Source of the DNA: an uncultured Veillonella sp.
Lineage (GTDB): Bacteria > Bacillota > Negativicutes > Veillonellales > Veillonellaceae
DNA length: 5,982 nt
NCBI RefSeq assembly: GCF_915069625.1
Contig: NZ_CAJZFD010000128.1
Location: 1 to 5,982, forward strand
Reading direction: 5' to 3'
A program made the translations under genes and the position numbers. Positions 5,127 to 5,982 of this stretch are shown here, piece by piece; position 1 is the first letter of the stretch, and each line of letters starts with the position of its first letter. The notes beneath the pieces were generated by a model, which had not been told where the DNA came from, made no database searches, and was given only the letters and a program-made list of their open reading frames with translations.

Positions 5127-5789
5127 TTAAATAAATTTGTTTTCTAAGGTTCCAATACCGCTTATAGAAATAGTAACAGTATCTCCTGGTTTTAACCAAG
5201 AATATTTACTTTCATTTTTACCTAATACTACACCACTAGGTGTACCTGTAAAGATGATATCACCTTCTTGGAGTGTCATATAGGATGATAGAAAGGCAAT
5301 AATGTCATAAGGCTTAAAAATCATCTGTTCTAGCTTCGCTTGTTGACGTATTTCACCGTTGACTGTTGTTGTAATAGTGGCACTTTCAAAGTCAAAATCC
5401 TCAGGAGTCACTATAGTAGGACCGATAGGGGCAAAGTGATCAAGGGATTTACCAAGAATCCATTGTGAACCTCTAAACTGTAAGCTACGGGCGGAAACAT
5501 CATTGCCAATTGTATAACCTAAGATATGGTCTTTCGCATGGTCTGGAGATATATTTTTACCAGCTTTGCCAATGATGATAACTAGCTCACCTTCATAGTC
5601 ATAATGGAATGCTTCGTCTTCGATGGTAATTGTATCATGATTGCTTGCAAGAGCATTTGATGTTTTCATAAAGATTTCTGGGAAATCGTGTGTAGCTAGA
5701 CTCGTTTCAGCAATATGATCAGCGTAGTTAAGACCGATACAAATGATACTTTTAGGATTAGGAATTAAAGGATGTTTATTTTCGTTCAT
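5127..5789 (-). CDS. Fumarylacetoacetate hydrolase (FAH) family protein, 220 aa
   Basis: FAH-fold enzymes cleave, decarboxylate or isomerise beta-keto acid-like substrates with a divalent metal. The metal ligands are visible: YDYEGELVIIIGK (63-75) gives Glu66 and Glu68, and GNDVSAR (95-101) gives Asp97. Other hallmarks are CIGLNYADHIAE (17-28) with the candidate catalytic His25, FMKTSNAL (40-47), GKSLDHFAPIGP (113-124) and FTGTPSGV (180-187). At 220 residues it is the short single-domain form, like E. coli YcgM and the FAHD1 type (acylpyruvase or oxaloacetate decarboxylase), without the N-terminal domain of true FAH; the exact substrate cannot be read from sequence. The start has a perfect AGGAGGT on the minus strand (5797-5803) with 7 nt spacing. 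It is a single gene, convergent with ogt and divergent from the gene at 5965, so its neighbours do not suggest a pathway. Confidence 0.92.
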   Translation of the reverse strand: MNENKHPLIPNPKSIICIGLNYADHIAETSLATHDFPEIFMKTSNALASNHDTITIEDEAFHYDYEGELVIIIGKAGKNISPDHAKDHILGYTIGNDVSARSLQFRGSQWILGKSLDHFAPIGPTIVTPEDFDFESATITTTVNGEIRQQAKLEQMIFKPYDIIAFLSSYMTLQEGDIIFTGTPSGVVLGKNESKYSWLKPGDTVTISISGIGTLENKFI

Positions 5790-5833
5790 AATAGGAACCT
5801 CCTAGTAAAATAGGATAATGTGTATCTTAATTT

Positions 5834-5869
5834 ATTATAATATAAATAAGGCGGAAGCCATACTGGCAA
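5834..5869 (-). promoter_or_regulatory. Candidate promoter region for the FAH-family gene
   Basis: Reading the minus strand, TTGCCA (5869-5864) is followed 17 nt later by TTTATA (5846-5841), an acceptable -35/-10 pair. A perfect TATAAT (5839-5834) lies just beyond, without a good -35 at standard spacing. Either would give a leader of roughly 35-45 nt before the start at 5789. Confidence 0.4.
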
Positions 5870-5882
5870 GACACTATAATTC

Positions 5883-5919
5883 ATCATCTCTATAGAATCT
5901 ATTGAAATTACAAGATGAT
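5883..5919 (+). repeat. Inverted repeat around the -35 box of the rightmost gene
   Basis: ATCATCT (5883-5889) is the reverse complement of AGATGAT (5913-5919), with 23 nt between. The span covers the TTGAAA -35 box and much of the spacer, so it could be a split operator. Seven bases could also match by chance. Confidence 0.3.
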
Positions 5920-5930
5920 AGTGATAAGAT
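5902..5930 (+). promoter_or_regulatory. Sigma-70-type promoter for the gene at 5965
   Basis: TTGAAA (5902-5907) is followed, 17 nt later, by TAAGAT (5925-5930), which is preceded by TGA to make an extended -10. Predicted transcription starts near 5937, giving a leader of about 28 nt that includes the GGAGGT ribosome site at 5952-5957. Confidence 0.55.
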
Positions 5931-5964
5931 TAAATGTATATCAATATAAATGGAGGTTATTGTT

Positions 5965-5982
5965 ATGAGCAAGAATATCGAT
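5965..5982 (+). CDS. Start of an unidentified gene (six codons, partial)
   Basis: ATG 5965 begins MSKNID and runs off the window. GGAGGT (5952-5957) lies 7 nt upstream and a good promoter sits at 5902-5930, so this is very likely a real gene start. Six residues are too few to name the product. It is divergent from the FAH-family gene. Confidence 0.7.

Overview
The window is AT-rich, tightly packed bacterial DNA with strong AGGAGG-type ribosome binding sites. The proteins resemble those of low-GC diderm Firmicutes (Negativicutes), and Veillonella is my best guess. That guess rests on protein style and base composition only, since there is no rRNA or other marker gene here. I see no tRNA, CRISPR array, insertion sequence or phage gene.

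Layout, left to right. (1) 1-2048, plus strand: the tail of an unidentified acidic protein, an unidentified very acidic 192-aa protein (322-900), and a 340-aa protein with TPR-like N-terminal helices and a C-terminal DMP19/DUF4375 domain (1026-2048). This has the look of an accessory block of small, acidic, probably protein-binding proteins. (2) 2136-3497, plus strand: a two-gene unit with a ProXp-ala/PrdX-type trans-editing deacylase (2136-2621) and, 21 nt later, an exported protein with two ABM-fold repeats (2643-3410). A strong intrinsic terminator at 3459-3497 closes it. (3) 3544-5012, plus strand: a zinc-dependent macrodomain ADP-ribosyl hydrolase (3544-4326), what looks like the remnant of a translationally coupled downstream gene (4298-4411), and an Ogt-type O6-alkylguanine-DNA alkyltransferase (4429-4926). 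A long bidirectional terminator lies at 4959-5012. (4) 5127-5789, minus strand: a short fumarylacetoacetate-hydrolase-family enzyme. It is divergent from a further plus-strand gene whose first six codons (5965-5982) end the window, and 5790-5964 holds promoters facing both ways.

How the genes may work together: blocks 2 and 3 are mostly quality control and damage reversal (clearing mischarged tRNA, removing ADP-ribose, repairing alkylated guanine), with an envelope ABM protein and a small metabolic enzyme. Nothing in the sequence proves that they form one pathway. The most interesting points are the decayed reading frame after the macrodomain gene, which could be the start of a lost sirtuin partner; the acidic DMP19-containing block; and the exported double-ABM protein. 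I did not find a clearly new multi-gene system. No gene-free stretch exceeds about 200 bases.
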